Positions 9,424 through 17,511 of a stretch of 64,000 nucleotides of DNA are shown here, piece by piece. The position numbers were made by a program, and so were the translations under genes. Source of the stretch: Xylanimonas ulmi (GTDB lineage: Bacteria; Actinomycetota; Actinomycetes; Actinomycetales; Cellulomonadaceae); the NCBI RefSeq assembly GCF_004216535.1, contig NZ_SGWX01000001.1, positions 3,844,001 to 3,908,000 on the forward strand, written 5' to 3'. The stretch's first letter is position 1. Every line of letters starts with the position of its first letter. A model generated the notes under the pieces. The model worked only from the letters and a program-made list of their open reading frames with translations, searched no databases and was not told where the DNA came from.

Positions 9424-10950
9424 TCAGGCCGCCACGCGCACCTCGCCGGCGGCCGCCACCGCAGCCGTGGCGCCGTCCGTGGCCGCGCGACGGCGGAACA
9501 GCAGTCCGGTGAGCACGGCGCCCGCGGCGAAGATGAGCGCGGAGGCGCGGAACGCCGTCGTGTAGCTGTCGATCGCGGCCTGCGCGAGCACGCCGGGGGC
9601 GGGCGGGCTCGTGGTCGCGTGGGCGGCGACGAACGCGCTGGCGGCCGAGGTCGCGATGGTGTTGAGCACCGCGGTGCCCACGGCGCCGCCCACCTGCTGG
9701 CTCGTCGAGACGACGGCCGAGGCCACGCCCGCGTGCTCGCGGTCGACGCCGAGCGTCGCGGTCTGGATCGCGGCGGGCATCACCGTGCCCATGCCCGCGC
9801 CCATGATCATCAGGCCGGGCAGCACGTCGGCCGCGAACGTCGAGTCGAGGTCGATGCGGGTGAGCATGGCCAGCCCGACGGCGGCCAGGCCGAGGCCGAT
9901 CGGCACCATGACCTTGGGCCCGAAGCGCGGCAGGAAGATGTTGGTGCACAGTTGCGCGCACGTGGCCAGCACGAGGATCTGCGGCAGGAACGCCAGGCCG
10001 GTCTGCCACGGGCTGTAGCCCAGTTGCGTCTGCATGTAGAAGGTGCCGAACAGGAACGCGCCGAACATGCCCGCCCCGGCCACGAGGATCGCGAGGAAGG
10101 CCGCGCCGCGGTTGCGGTCGAGCACGACGGGCAGCGGCAGCAGGGCGCGTGACCCGGCCTGACGCTGGCGCACGACGAAGGCGATCAGCAGGAGGCCCGA
10201 GGCGACCAGCGGCGCCCACGTCCACGGCGAGTCCCAGCCCTTCGGCTCGGCGCGCGAGAAGCCGTAGACCAGCGCGAACAGGCCCGCGCCTGCGAGCACG
10301 GCGCCGACGATGTCGAGCCGCTGCGCGCGCCCGCGCGTGGCGTGCAGGAACGTCAGCCCCCCGGCGACGGCGAGCGCGGCGAACACGAGGTTGATGTAGA
10401 GGGTCCAGCGCCAGTCGAGGTGTTCCGTGAGGAACCCGCCCAGCAGCAGTCCGATGGCGCCGCCGGCGCCCGCGAGCCCGCCGAAGACGCCGAAGGCGCG
10501 CGAGCGCTCCTTGGGGTCGACGAACGTGGTGGTCAGCACGGACAGCGCGGCGGGCGCGAGCACGGCGCCGAACGCGCCCTGGAGCGTCCGGGCGCCCACG
10601 AGCATGCCGAATGACTGTGACGCGCCGCCGAGCGCGGAGGCGCCCGCGAAGCCGACGAGCCCGATGATGAAGGTGGTGCGCCGCCCGATCAGGTCGGACA
10701 GGCGTCCGCCGAGCAGCAGCAGCGAGCCGAACGCGAGCGCGTAGGCCGTGACGACCCACTGGCGGTCGTTGTCGGAGAAGACGAGCTCGGCCTGCGCCGA
10801 GGGCATCGCGATGTTCACGACGGTGGCGTCGAGCACCACCATGAGCTGGGCGATCGCGACGGTGGCGAGGATCCACCAGCGCCGCGGGTCGTGGGCGGAG
10901 GCCACGGCCGGGGAGGCGGCGTCGGGCGCCGCGGGGGAGGGGGAGGGCAT
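9424..10950 (-). CDS. MFS drug exporter, DHA2 (EmrB/QacA) family
   Basis: A 508-residue major facilitator with about 14 hydrophobic segments, the layout of the 14-TM DHA2 proton-drug antiporters. The motif A loop GGRLSDLIGRRTTF and motif C region in TM5 (GAIGLLLGGFL) are present, and DATVVNIAMPSAQAEL after TM1 is the DHA2 TM1 signature. The ATG is preceded by GCAGGAG. It is divergent from a tetR gene and the shared region holds a perfect palindrome, so expression is probably induced by the drug ligand of that TetR. The substrate is unknown. Confidence 0.92.
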   Translation of the reverse strand: MPSPSPAAPDAASPAVASAHDPRRWWILATVAIAQLMVVLDATVVNIAMPSAQAELVFSDNDRQWVVTAYALAFGSLLLLGGRLSDLIGRRTTFIIGLVGFAGASALGGASQSFGMLVGARTLQGAFGAVLAPAALSVLTTTFVDPKERSRAFGVFGGLAGAGGAIGLLLGGFLTEHLDWRWTLYINLVFAALAVAGGLTFLHATRGRAQRLDIVGAVLAGAGLFALVYGFSRAEPKGWDSPWTWAPLVASGLLLIAFVVRQRQAGSRALLPLPVVLDRNRGAAFLAILVAGAGMFGAFLFGTFYMQTQLGYSPWQTGLAFLPQILVLATCAQLCTNIFLPRFGPKVMVPIGLGLAAVGLAMLTRIDLDSTFAADVLPGLMIMGAGMGTVMPAAIQTATLGVDREHAGVASAVVSTSQQVGGAVGTAVLNTIATSAASAFVAAHATTSPPAPGVLAQAAIDSYTTAFRASALIFAAGAVLTGLLFRRRAATDGATAAVAAAGEVRVAA

Positions 10951-11022
10951 GGGGGACTCCTGCGGGGGCGGGCGGCGTCGTGGCGGCGTCGCTGAGCGCC
11001 ACGGTAGGCGCCGCCGCGCCGA

Positions 11023-11046
11023 TTACGGAACCCTTTAGTTCCGTAA
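11023..11046. promoter_or_regulatory. TetR-type operator between the MFS and tetR genes
   Basis: Perfect 9-bp inverted repeat TTACGGAAC / GTTCCGTAA separated by CCTTTA, much more A+T-rich than its surroundings. It lies between the divergent starts at 10950 and 11123. A second small dyad (CCCTGA-TCGC-TCAGGG, 11053-11068) follows and may be a hairpin in the tetR leader. Confidence 0.75.
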
Positions 11047-11122
11047 CCAGGACCCTGATCGCTCAGGGCAGAATGGACGGTGTCGGCGCCGCGTGGCGCC
11101 GCCCACGCGCGAGGAGGCGACG

Positions 11123-11752
11123 ATGGCGAGCTCGGTGGCGGGAACCCCCCGGCGTCCCCGGGCCGCCCGCGCGGGCCGACCCCGTGACCTGACGCGCGAC
11201 GCGGACATCCTCGAGGCCGCGCGCGCCGAGCTCGCCGCGCACGGGTACGAGCGCATGACCATGGCGGGCGTGGCCACGCGCGCCGGCGCCGGCAAAGCCA
11301 CCGTCTACCGGCGCTGGCCGTCCAAGGCCGAGCTCGTCATCGACACCATCGCCTGCACCGCGCGCGCCGCACTGCGGCTTGAGGACGTGCCCGACACGGG
11401 ATCGCTGCGCGGGGACCTCGACGCGCTGCGCGCGCTCAAGCACAAGGACGAGGGCGTCTGGGAGGCGCTGGCGGGCATCGCCGCCGAGCTGCAGCACTCG
11501 CCCGAGCTGGCCGCCGTCGCCAAGGAGCGCCTGGTGCGCCCGCGCGTGGCGGTGGTGCGCGGGCTGCTCGCGCGGGCGCAGGAGCGCGGCGAGCTCGCAG
11601 CGGGCCTCGACCTCGACCTGCTGGCACTGGTGCCGACCGCGATGCTCGCCTACCAACTGGTCATGGACCGCCAGGGCCTCGACGACGCGTTCCTGCGCTC
11701 GCTCACCGACGGCCTGCTGGTGCCCCTCGCCACGGGCGGGCGGGGGCGCTGA
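11123..11752 (+). CDS. TetR family transcriptional regulator
   Basis: A 209-residue one-component repressor. The N-terminal helix-turn-helix spans about 25-70 (ILEAARAELAAHGYERMTM... AGAGKATVYRRWPSKAELV), which is the classic TetR_N pattern with the YRRWPSK recognition-helix end. The C-terminal helices form the ligand and dimer domain. ATG 11123 follows GAGGAGG; an upstream in-frame ATG at 11093 has no ribosome-binding site. It lies divergent to the MFS exporter and very probably represses it, and itself, through the palindrome at 11023-11046. Confidence 0.9.
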   Translation: MASSVAGTPRRPRAARAGRPRDLTRDADILEAARAELAAHGYERMTMAGVATRAGAGKATVYRRWPSKAELVIDTIACTARAALRLEDVPDTGSLRGDLDALRALKHKDEGVWEALAGIAAELQHSPELAAVAKERLVRPRVAVVRGLLARAQERGELAAGLDLDLLALVPTAMLAYQLVMDRQGLDDAFLRSLTDGLLVPLATGGRGR

Positions 11753-11759
11753 GCCGCCG

Positions 11760-12260
11760 TCAGCGCGGCAGGTGCTCCTCGATGACGCTCACGATCGACG
11801 GATCGTCGGGCACGGTCTTGGGCTCGAAGCGCCGCACCTGCCCGCCCGGCAGCACCAGGAACTTCTCGAAGTTCCACCGGACGCGCCCGTCGTGGCCGCC
11901 CGGGTCGGGAGTGCGCTTGAGCGTCTCGTACAGCGGCGCCGTGCGACGGCCGTTGACCCGGATGCGGTCCATGACGGGGAACGTCACGCCGTACGTCGTC
12001 GAGCAGAACTCGGCGATGGCCTCGTTCGAGCCGAGCTCCTGCAGGAACTGGTTCGACGGGAAGCCGACCACGGTGAACCCGCGCTCCGCGTACCGCTTGT
12101 GCAGATCCTCGAGCGCCGCGTACTGCGGCGTCAGGCCGCAGCGCGAGGCCACGTTGACCACCAGGACCACCTGGTCGCGATCGCCGTCCAGCACCTGAGC
12201 CAGCGACGTCGACGACCCGTCCATCCGTTTGAACGGGATGTCGTAGATGTCTGTCCCCAT
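11760..12260 (-). CDS. Glutathione peroxidase family thiol peroxidase
   Basis: A 166-residue thioredoxin-fold peroxidase. The peroxidatic residue is Cys41 in NVASRCGLT (cysteine rather than selenocysteine), the WNFEKF motif carries the catalytic Trp and Asn, and Cys86 in EFCSTTYGVTFP matches the resolving cysteine of thioredoxin-dependent homologues. The usual FPCNQF motif reads FPSNQF. Actinobacteria lack glutathione, so thioredoxin or mycothiol-linked reduction of hydroperoxides is likely. CAGGAT lies 6 bases upstream of ATG 12260, suggesting a leaderless transcript. It converges with tetR with only 7 bases between stops and is divergent from the pseudouridine synthase gene. Confidence 0.9.
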   Translation of the reverse strand: MGTDIYDIPFKRMDGSSTSLAQVLDGDRDQVVLVVNVASRCGLTPQYAALEDLHKRYAERGFTVVGFPSNQFLQELGSNEAIAEFCSTTYGVTFPVMDRIRVNGRRTAPLYETLKRTPDPGGHDGRVRWNFEKFLVLPGGQVRRFEPKTVPDDPSIVSVIEEHLPR

Positions 12261-12266
12261 AGGTCC

Positions 12267-12290
12267 ATCCTGCACCCGCGATGGGACGAT
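12267..12290. promoter_or_regulatory. Closely spaced divergent promoters for the peroxidase and pseudouridine synthase genes
   Basis: Only 36 bases separate the two start codons. CAGGAT (minus strand, 12267-12272) is 6 bases before ATG 12260 and GACGAT (plus strand, 12285-12290) is 6 bases before GTG 12297. The -35 region of each would lie in or near the other promoter. Confidence 0.45.
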
Positions 12291-12296
12291 GGGGCA

Positions 12297-13229
12297 GTGC
12301 CCCGTCCGCCGCTGCCCGTCCGTGACGGACTCAACCCCACCCGCCTCGTGCTCCCGCACGACGCCGCGTCGGTGGCGCGGTGGGGCACCGCCCTGGCCTA
12401 CCTGCTCGACCGCTTCCCCCACGACGCCGCCCGCCTGCGCGAGAAGGTCGCCGCGGGCGAGGTGGTCACCGGCCGCGGCGCCGCCGTCGACCAGGCGACG
12501 GCCTACGAGCCGCGCGGACTGCTCTACCTGTACCGCGACCCGCCCGCCGACGAGCCGCGCGTGCCCGCGCTCGACGAGCTCGTGGTGCTGCACCGCGACG
12601 AGAGCCTGCTGGTGGTCGACAAGCCCCACCTGGTCGCGACCATGCCGCGCGGGCGCTGGGTCACCCAGACCGTGCTCGTCCACCTGCGCCGCACGCTCGA
12701 CCTGCCCGAGCTCGCCCTGGCCCACCGCCTCGACCGGCCGACGGCGGGCGTGCTCGTGCTCACCGTGCGCGCGTCGGCGCGCGGCGCCTACCAGGGGCTC
12801 TTCCAGGAGCGGCGCGTGCGCAAGGTCTATGAGGCCGTCGCCCCGCTGCCCCCGGACGGCGTGACGCTCCCGACGACGGTGCGCTCGCGGATCGTCAAGC
12901 GCCGTGGCGTCGCGCCCGCGCAGGAGGAGCCGGGGAAGCCCAACGCGGAGTCGCGCGTCGAGCTGGTCGCGCGCGATGAGGCCCGTGGGCTCGGCCTGTA
13001 CCGGCTGGAGCCGCACACCGGCAAGACCCACCAGCTCCGGCTGCACCTGGCGAGCCTCGGGATCCCGATCCTGAACGACCCGTTCTGGCCCGTGCTGCTG
13101 CCCGACGGCCAAGAGGACCCGGCCCGCCCGCTCCAGCTGCTGGCACGGTCGCTGCGCTTCGACGACCCGCTGACCGGTCAGCCGCGCGAGTTCGTCTCGC
13201 GGAGACGGCTCGCGCAGTGGCCGCGGTGA
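12297..13229 (+). CDS. RluA family pseudouridine synthase
   Basis: A 310-residue RNA pseudouridine synthase. The catalytic motif HRLDRPTAG is at 143-151 with Asp146 as nucleophile, preceded by the ILVVDKP-type strand (LLVVDKPHLVATMPRG) and followed by a GKTHQLRLHL motif near the C terminus. The first ~90 residues are an N-terminal extension without a clear S4 domain signature. GTG 12297 is chosen because GACGAT lies 6 bases upstream and no ribosome-binding site is visible. Whether the substrate is rRNA or tRNA cannot be told. The stop is 13 bases before the alr start. Confidence 0.9.
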   Translation: MPRPPLPVRDGLNPTRLVLPHDAASVARWGTALAYLLDRFPHDAARLREKVAAGEVVTGRGAAVDQATAYEPRGLLYLYRDPPADEPRVPALDELVVLHRDESLLVVDKPHLVATMPRGRWVTQTVLVHLRRTLDLPELALAHRLDRPTAGVLVLTVRASARGAYQGLFQERRVRKVYEAVAPLPPDGVTLPTTVRSRIVKRRGVAPAQEEPGKPNAESRVELVARDEARGLGLYRLEPHTGKTHQLRLHLASLGIPILNDPFWPVLLPDGQEDPARPLQLLARSLRFDDPLTGQPREFVSRRRLAQWPR

Positions 13230-13242
13230 GAGGATGACGGGC

Positions 13243-14580
13243 GTGACCTCCGCCCCGGCCTTCCCCGCCGACTTCCCGGCCCGCGCCGTCGTCGACCTGG
13301 AGGCGGTGCGCGACAACGTGCGCGCGCTGCGCGACCACGCGCCGTCGTCGGCGCTCATGGCCGTGGTCAAGGCCGACGCCTACGGGCACGGCCTCGTGCC
13401 GTCCGCATGGGCGGCGCTCGCGGGCGGCGCCACCTGGCTCGGAGTCGCGCAGGCGTCGGAGGCGCTCGCGCTGCGCGCCGCGGGCGTCGGCCCCGACGAC
13501 GCGCGCATCCTGACCTGGCTGGCGGCCCCGGGAGTGGACTTCGCCGCCCTCGTGGAGGCCGACGTCGACGTCTCGGTCGCCGCGGCCTGGGCGCTCGACG
13601 GCGTCGCCGCGGCCGCGCGCGCGACCGGCCGCACCGCGCGGGTGCATCTCAAGGTCGACACCGGTCTGGGCCGCAACGGCGTCATGCCCGCCGACCTGCC
13701 CGCCGCCGTCGCGCGCGCCGCCGCGCTGCAGGCCGAGGGGGTCGTGCGCGTCGTCGGGGTGTGGACGCACCTGGCCTACGCCGACGCGCCTGGGCACCCG
13801 ACCATCGCCGCGCAGCGCGTCGTGCTCGACGAGGCCGTGCGCACCGTCGAGGCCGCCGGGATCGACGTCGAGGTGCGGCACGCCGCCAACTCGGCCGCGA
13901 CGCTGACCGCGCCCGCGCTGCACTACGACCTGGTGCGCCCGGGCATCTCCGTCTACGGCCTCTCGCCCGTGCCGCAGGTCGCGGCGGCGTCGTCGTTCGG
14001 GCTGCGGCCCGCGATGACGCTCCAGGCGCGGCTCGCGACGGTCAAGGACGTGCCCGCCGGGCACGGCGTGTCCTACGCCCACCTGTACACGACGCCGCAG
14101 GCCACTCGGCTGGGCGTGGTGCCGCTCGGGTACAGCGACGGCATCCCGCGGCACGCCTCGGGCGGGTCCGCGGGCGTCGGCGGCCCGATGTACGTGGGCG
14201 GCCCCCCGACGGCGGGCGTCGGGCCGGGCGCGCGCGGCGCGGACGCCGACGGCGGGCGCGTGCTGCGCGTCGCCGGGCGCGTGTGCATGGACCAGGTGGT
14301 GCTCGACCTTGGGCCCTACGCGAGTGAGCGGGCCGGTGACGTGGTCACGCTGTTCGGCTCGACCGACGGGCTCGCGCACGCCGCGGCCGTGCCCAGCGCC
14401 GAGGACTGGGCCCAGGCCGCCGACACCATCTCCTACGAGATCGTCACGCGGCTCGGGGCGCGCGTGCCACGCGTGTACGTGGGCCAGGACGTGCTCGGCG
14501 AGCGGGCGCGGGCCGCGCTCGGCCGCGGCGGCGCCGGCCTGCGCGCGGAGCAGACCCCGGAGGCGGCCCGGTGGTCGTGA
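13243..14580 (+). CDS. alr: Alanine racemase
   Basis: A PLP enzyme that makes D-alanine for peptidoglycan. The PLP lysine sits in VVKADAYGHG (Lys43 from this start); the C-terminal domain has GYSDGIPR and the RVCMDQ motif. The 445-residue product carries a Gly/Ala/Pro-rich insertion of roughly 25 residues between GYSDGIPR and RVCMDQ, absent from typical Alr. GTG 13243 has GAGGAT 7 bases upstream; ATG 13234, in frame, is the alternative. The stop overlaps the tsaE start, so alr-tsaE form an operon, as in other actinobacteria. Confidence 0.94.
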   Translation: MTSAPAFPADFPARAVVDLEAVRDNVRALRDHAPSSALMAVVKADAYGHGLVPSAWAALAGGATWLGVAQASEALALRAAGVGPDDARILTWLAAPGVDFAALVEADVDVSVAAAWALDGVAAAARATGRTARVHLKVDTGLGRNGVMPADLPAAVARAAALQAEGVVRVVGVWTHLAYADAPGHPTIAAQRVVLDEAVRTVEAAGIDVEVRHAANSAATLTAPALHYDLVRPGISVYGLSPVPQVAAASSFGLRPAMTLQARLATVKDVPAGHGVSYAHLYTTPQATRLGVVPLGYSDGIPRHASGGSAGVGGPMYVGGPPTAGVGPGARGADADGGRVLRVAGRVCMDQVVLDLGPYASERAGDVVTLFGSTDGLAHAAAVPSAEDWAQAADTISYEIVTRLGARVPRVYVGQDVLGERARAALGRGGAGLRAEQTPEAARWS

Positions 14581-15119
14581 CCCAGGCGCGCGTCGACCTC
14601 CCCTCGGCCGAGGCGACGCGCGCGCTCGGCGCGGCGCTCGCGGACGTGCTGGCGGCGGGTGACCTGGTGATCCTCACGGGCGACCTCGGCGCGGGCAAGA
14701 CCACGTTCACCCAAGGGCTCGGCGCGGCCCTGGGCGTGCGCGGCCAGGTCGCCTCACCCACCTTCATCGTCGCGCGCGAGCACCCGCCGGGGCCGCGCCG
14801 CGACGGGTCGCTCGGCCCCGGGCTCGTGCACGTCGACGCCTACCGGCTCGGCGGGCTCGGCGAGCTCGACGCACTCGACCTCGACGCCTCGCTCGAGGAG
14901 TCCGTGACCGTCGTCGAGTGGGGCCGCGGGCTGGCCGAGGCGTTGGCCGACGATCGGCTCGAGATCGAGCTCGTGCGCCCGCGTGGGGGAGACGTCGACC
15001 TGGAGCACCCCGAGGCGGGAGTGCGGCACGCGACGCTGCGCGGCGTCGGGGACCGGTGGGCGGGCGTGGACCTGCAGGCGCTCGCGGACGCGGTGGCCGG
15101 GGGCGCCGAGCGGGGCTGA
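14571..15119 (+). CDS. tsaE: tRNA N6-threonylcarbamoyladenosine synthesis ATPase
   Basis: TsaE is the P-loop ATPase that drives the TsaB-TsaD complex in making t6A37 on ANN-decoding tRNAs. The Walker A motif GDLGAGKTT is at 37-45 and the TFIVAREH and EWG(R)G segments are typical. The 182-residue protein has a longer C-terminal tail than the usual ~155 residues. GTG 14571 overlaps alr by 10 bases; GTG 14577, forming a GTGA overlap with the alr stop, is equally possible. Its partners tsaB and tsaD follow within 5 kb. Confidence 0.93.
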   Translation: MVVTQARVDLPSAEATRALGAALADVLAAGDLVILTGDLGAGKTTFTQGLGAALGVRGQVASPTFIVAREHPPGPRRDGSLGPGLVHVDAYRLGGLGELDALDLDASLEESVTVVEWGRGLAEALADDRLEIELVRPRGGDVDLEHPEAGVRHATLRGVGDRWAGVDLQALADAVAGGAERG

Positions 15120-15175
15120 GGGCGCCGACGCGACATCGCTCGCCGTCTGCGCTCCGGGACGCGGTCCGCGCGCCC

Positions 15176-15181
15176 TAGGCT
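15176..15181 (+). promoter_or_regulatory. Leaderless -10 element of tsaB
   Basis: TAGGCT ending 6 bases before the tsaB GTG at 15188, with no Shine-Dalgarno. It gives the tsaB-rimI-sseA run its own promoter despite the alr-tsaE genes just upstream. Confidence 0.6.
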
Positions 15182-15187
15182 GACCGT

Positions 15188-16009
15188 GTGGCAGTCCTCT
15201 CGATCGACACGTCCGCCGCGGTCGCCGTCGCGCTCGTCTCCGACGACGGGGCGCGTCTGGCCTCCCGCGCCGTCGACGAGCGCCGGCGGCACGCCGAGCG
15301 GCTCGCCCCGATGATCGCCCAGGCGCTCGACGACGCCGGGCTCGACCGCGGCGACCTGACCGCCGTCGTCGCCGGGACCGGGCCCGCGCCGTTCACCGGC
15401 CTGCGCGTCGGGCTCGTCACGGCGCGCACGCTCGCCCTCGCGCTCGGCGTGCCCGTGCTCGGCGTGCCCAGCCTCGACGCGCTCGCGGTCCAGGCCGTCG
15501 CCGACCTCGGCCTGGCGCCCGACGACGAGGCGCTCGTCGTGACCGACGCGCGCCGCCGCGAGGTCTACTGGGCGCGCTACCGCGTCGTCGCGCACGAGGG
15601 GCCGCGCGGTGTGCCCGTGGTCGAGACCGTGGCGGGGCCCGATGTCGGCAAGGCCGCCGACGTCGCGGCTGCGCTCGGCATGACGGTGGGTGGCATGACG
15701 GTGGGCGGCGTGACGGTGGGCGGCGGTGTCGGCGCGCCGGGCGCGCGGCTCGCCGTCGTCGGCGAGGGCGCGGCGCTCTACCCCGACGCGCTCGTGGCCG
15801 ACGAGGACGCGCCGACGCTCCCGGACCCCGTGGTGCTCGCGCGCGTCGCGCTGCAACGCCGTGCCGCCGGGGTCGCGCTACCGACCGAGCCGCTCTACCT
15901 GCGCCGCCCCGACGTGCACGAGCCCGCACGCGCCGTGCCCGCGCTGGCGCCCGCGGCCGTGGGGGCTGGCGGGGTCGACGGCGCCGCCCGCGCCGCAGGA
16001 GGCGCGTGA
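15188..16009 (+). CDS. tsaB: tRNA threonylcarbamoyladenosine biosynthesis protein TsaB
   Basis: An inactive ASKHA-fold paralogue of TsaD that scaffolds the t6A synthase. The N terminus MAVLSIDTSAAVAVAL, the HAERLAPMI helix and the GPAPFTGLRVGLVTA motif are diagnostic. The 273-residue protein is longer than the usual ~220-230. The excess is an insertion holding three copies of a 5-residue repeat (Gly-Met/Val-Thr-Val-Gly), encoded by 15677-15721, and a Gly/Ala-rich tail. The GTG is leaderless by the -10 rule. The stop overlaps the rimI start. Confidence 0.93.
   Translation: MAVLSIDTSAAVAVALVSDDGARLASRAVDERRRHAERLAPMIAQALDDAGLDRGDLTAVVAGTGPAPFTGLRVGLVTARTLALALGVPVLGVPSLDALAVQAVADLGLAPDDEALVVTDARRREVYWARYRVVAHEGPRGVPVVETVAGPDVGKAADVAAALGMTVGGMTVGGVTVGGGVGAPGARLAVVGEGAALYPDALVADEDAPTLPDPVVLARVALQRRAAGVALPTEPLYLRRPDVHEPARAVPALAPAAVGAGGVDGAARAAGGA
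15677..15721 (+). repeat. Three in-frame 15-bp tandem repeats in tsaB
   Basis: Units at 15677-15691, 15692-15706 and 15707-15721 differ at one or two bases and encode Gly-Met/Val-Thr-Val-Gly. They lie in a variable loop of TsaB. Confidence 0.85.
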
Positions 16010-16557
16010 TGGCGGCGGGTCCCGCGGTGCGGCTGCGCGAGCTGCGCCACGACGACTTCGACCGCGTGCTCGAACTGGAGCGCGTGCTGTTCGGCGCGGG
16101 CGCGTGGACGTACGGGATGCTCGCCGAGGAGCTCTCGGGCTGGGGGCGCTGGTACGTCGTCGCCGAGCCGGACGAGCCCGACGTCGTCGGACGGGACGGC
16201 GCGGGGCGACTGGCCGCGCGGACCACGCGCCGGGCGGTCGGTTACGCGGGCCTGTGGTTCGACGGTGACGTCACCCAGGTCATGACGGTGGGCGTCGACC
16301 CCGCCTGGCAGCGCCACGGCGTCGGGCGCGCGCTCATGGACGCCCTGATCGCGCGCTCGGTCGACCTCGGGGCCGGCGCGATGCTGCTGGAGGTGCGGGT
16401 CGACAACGAGCCCGCGCTCGCGCTCTACGCCGACCTGGGCTTCGAGCGGATCGGGCTGCGCAAGCGCTACTACCAGCCTGAGGACAAGGACGCCTACACC
16501 ATGCGGCTGGCCCTGCCCGGCCGCGGGCAGGGCGCTACGGAGGGGGAGGGACCATGA
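16009..16557 (+). CDS. rimI: Ribosomal-protein-alanine N-acetyltransferase (GNAT)
   Basis: A GNAT-fold acetyltransferase of the RimI type, which acetylates the N-terminal alanine of ribosomal protein S18 and related N termini. The acetyl-CoA loop is VDPAWQRHGVGRALM, and LEVRVDNEPALALYADLGFERIGLRKRYY is the conserved C-terminal RimI region. ATG 16009 is 6 bases after AGGAGG and overlaps the tsaB stop (TGATG); GTG 16006 is too close to the ribosome-binding site. Position between tsaB and tsaD is the usual actinobacterial order. It overlaps the next gene by 4 bases. Confidence 0.92.
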   Translation: MAAGPAVRLRELRHDDFDRVLELERVLFGAGAWTYGMLAEELSGWGRWYVVAEPDEPDVVGRDGAGRLAARTTRRAVGYAGLWFDGDVTQVMTVGVDPAWQRHGVGRALMDALIARSVDLGAGAMLLEVRVDNEPALALYADLGFERIGLRKRYYQPEDKDAYTMRLALPGRGQGATEGEGP

Positions 16558-17450
16558 CCGAGGCCGAGACGCGTGCCGCCGTGCTGGTGACCGTCGACGA
16601 GCTGGCCGCCGACCTCGGGCTGGGCGGTGACGACCCGGCTCCGGGGCCGCCCGTGCTGCTCGATGTGCGCTGGGCGCTGGCGCCGGCCGGGCAGACGTTC
16701 GACGGCCTGGCGCACTACCGGGCAGGCCACCTGCCGGGCGCGGTCTTCGCCGACCTGGAGTCCGAGCTCGCCGCGGAGCCGTCGGCCGCGCAGGGGCGCC
16801 ACCCGCTGCCCAGCGCCGCCCAGGTCCAGGCGGCCGCACGCCGCTGGGGTGTGCGGCAGGACTCGCGGGTGGTGGTGTACGACGCCGCAGGCGCCCTGGC
16901 CGCCGCGCGCGCCTGGTGGGTGCTGCGCCACTTCGGGCTGCGTGACGTGCGCATCCTCGACGGCGGGCTGGCGGCGTGGGAGCGCGCGGGCCGGCCCGTG
17001 GAGTCGGGCGACGTTTCGGCGCCGGAGGGCAACGTCGTGCTGGCGCCGGGCCGCTTGCCGACGCTCACCGCGACCGACGCCGCCGCGCTCGGGCAGGGTG
17101 AGGGGGTGCTGCTCGACGCGCGCGCCACGGAGCGCTACCGCGGAGAGTCCGAGCCGATCGACCCGCGCGCGGGGCACATCCCCGGGGCGCTCAGCGCGCC
17201 GACGTCGGACAACCTGACGGCCGACGGCGCATTCCTCTCAGCGGCGCAGTTGGCCGAGCGCTTCGCGGCGCTCGGGGTGCGGCCGGGCGGGCCGCGCGTG
17301 GGCGTCTACTGCGGCAGCGGCGTGACGGCCGCGCACGAGATCGCGGCGCTGGCGACGCTCGGCGTCGAGGCGGCGCTGTACCCGGGCTCGTGGAGCCAGT
17401 GGTCGGCCGATCAGTCGCGCCCGGCGGCCACCGGACCCCGTCCGGCCTGA
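16554..17450 (+). CDS. sseA: 3-mercaptopyruvate sulfurtransferase
   Basis: A 298-residue two-domain rhodanese. Domain 1 (about 10-150) is inactive; domain 2 (about 165-285) carries the catalytic Cys253 in the loop CGSGVTA. That loop matches mercaptopyruvate sulfurtransferases rather than thiosulfate sulfurtransferases, which have CRKGVTA. It transfers sulfur from mercaptopyruvate to acceptors and is linked to cysteine breakdown. The ATG overlaps the rimI stop (ATGA), so it is the last gene of the tsaB-rimI-sseA operon, closed by a strong hairpin at 17470-17499. Confidence 0.9.
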   Translation: MTEAETRAAVLVTVDELAADLGLGGDDPAPGPPVLLDVRWALAPAGQTFDGLAHYRAGHLPGAVFADLESELAAEPSAAQGRHPLPSAAQVQAAARRWGVRQDSRVVVYDAAGALAAARAWWVLRHFGLRDVRILDGGLAAWERAGRPVESGDVSAPEGNVVLAPGRLPTLTATDAAALGQGEGVLLDARATERYRGESEPIDPRAGHIPGALSAPTSDNLTADGAFLSAAQLAERFAALGVRPGGPRVGVYCGSGVTAAHEIAALATLGVEAALYPGSWSQWSADQSRPAATGPRPA

Positions 17451-17469
17451 CATCTCCCGGCGCGACGTC

Positions 17470-17499
17470 GCCCCGCCCTCCACGAAAGGAGGGCGGGGC
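17470..17499. terminator. Bidirectional terminator between sseA and the nitroreductase gene
   Basis: A perfect 12-bp GC stem (17470-17481 with 17488-17499) and a 6-base loop ACGAAA, between two convergent genes whose stops are 61 bases apart. Confidence 0.85.
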
Positions 17500-17511
17500 G
17501 AGGCGGGGTAC

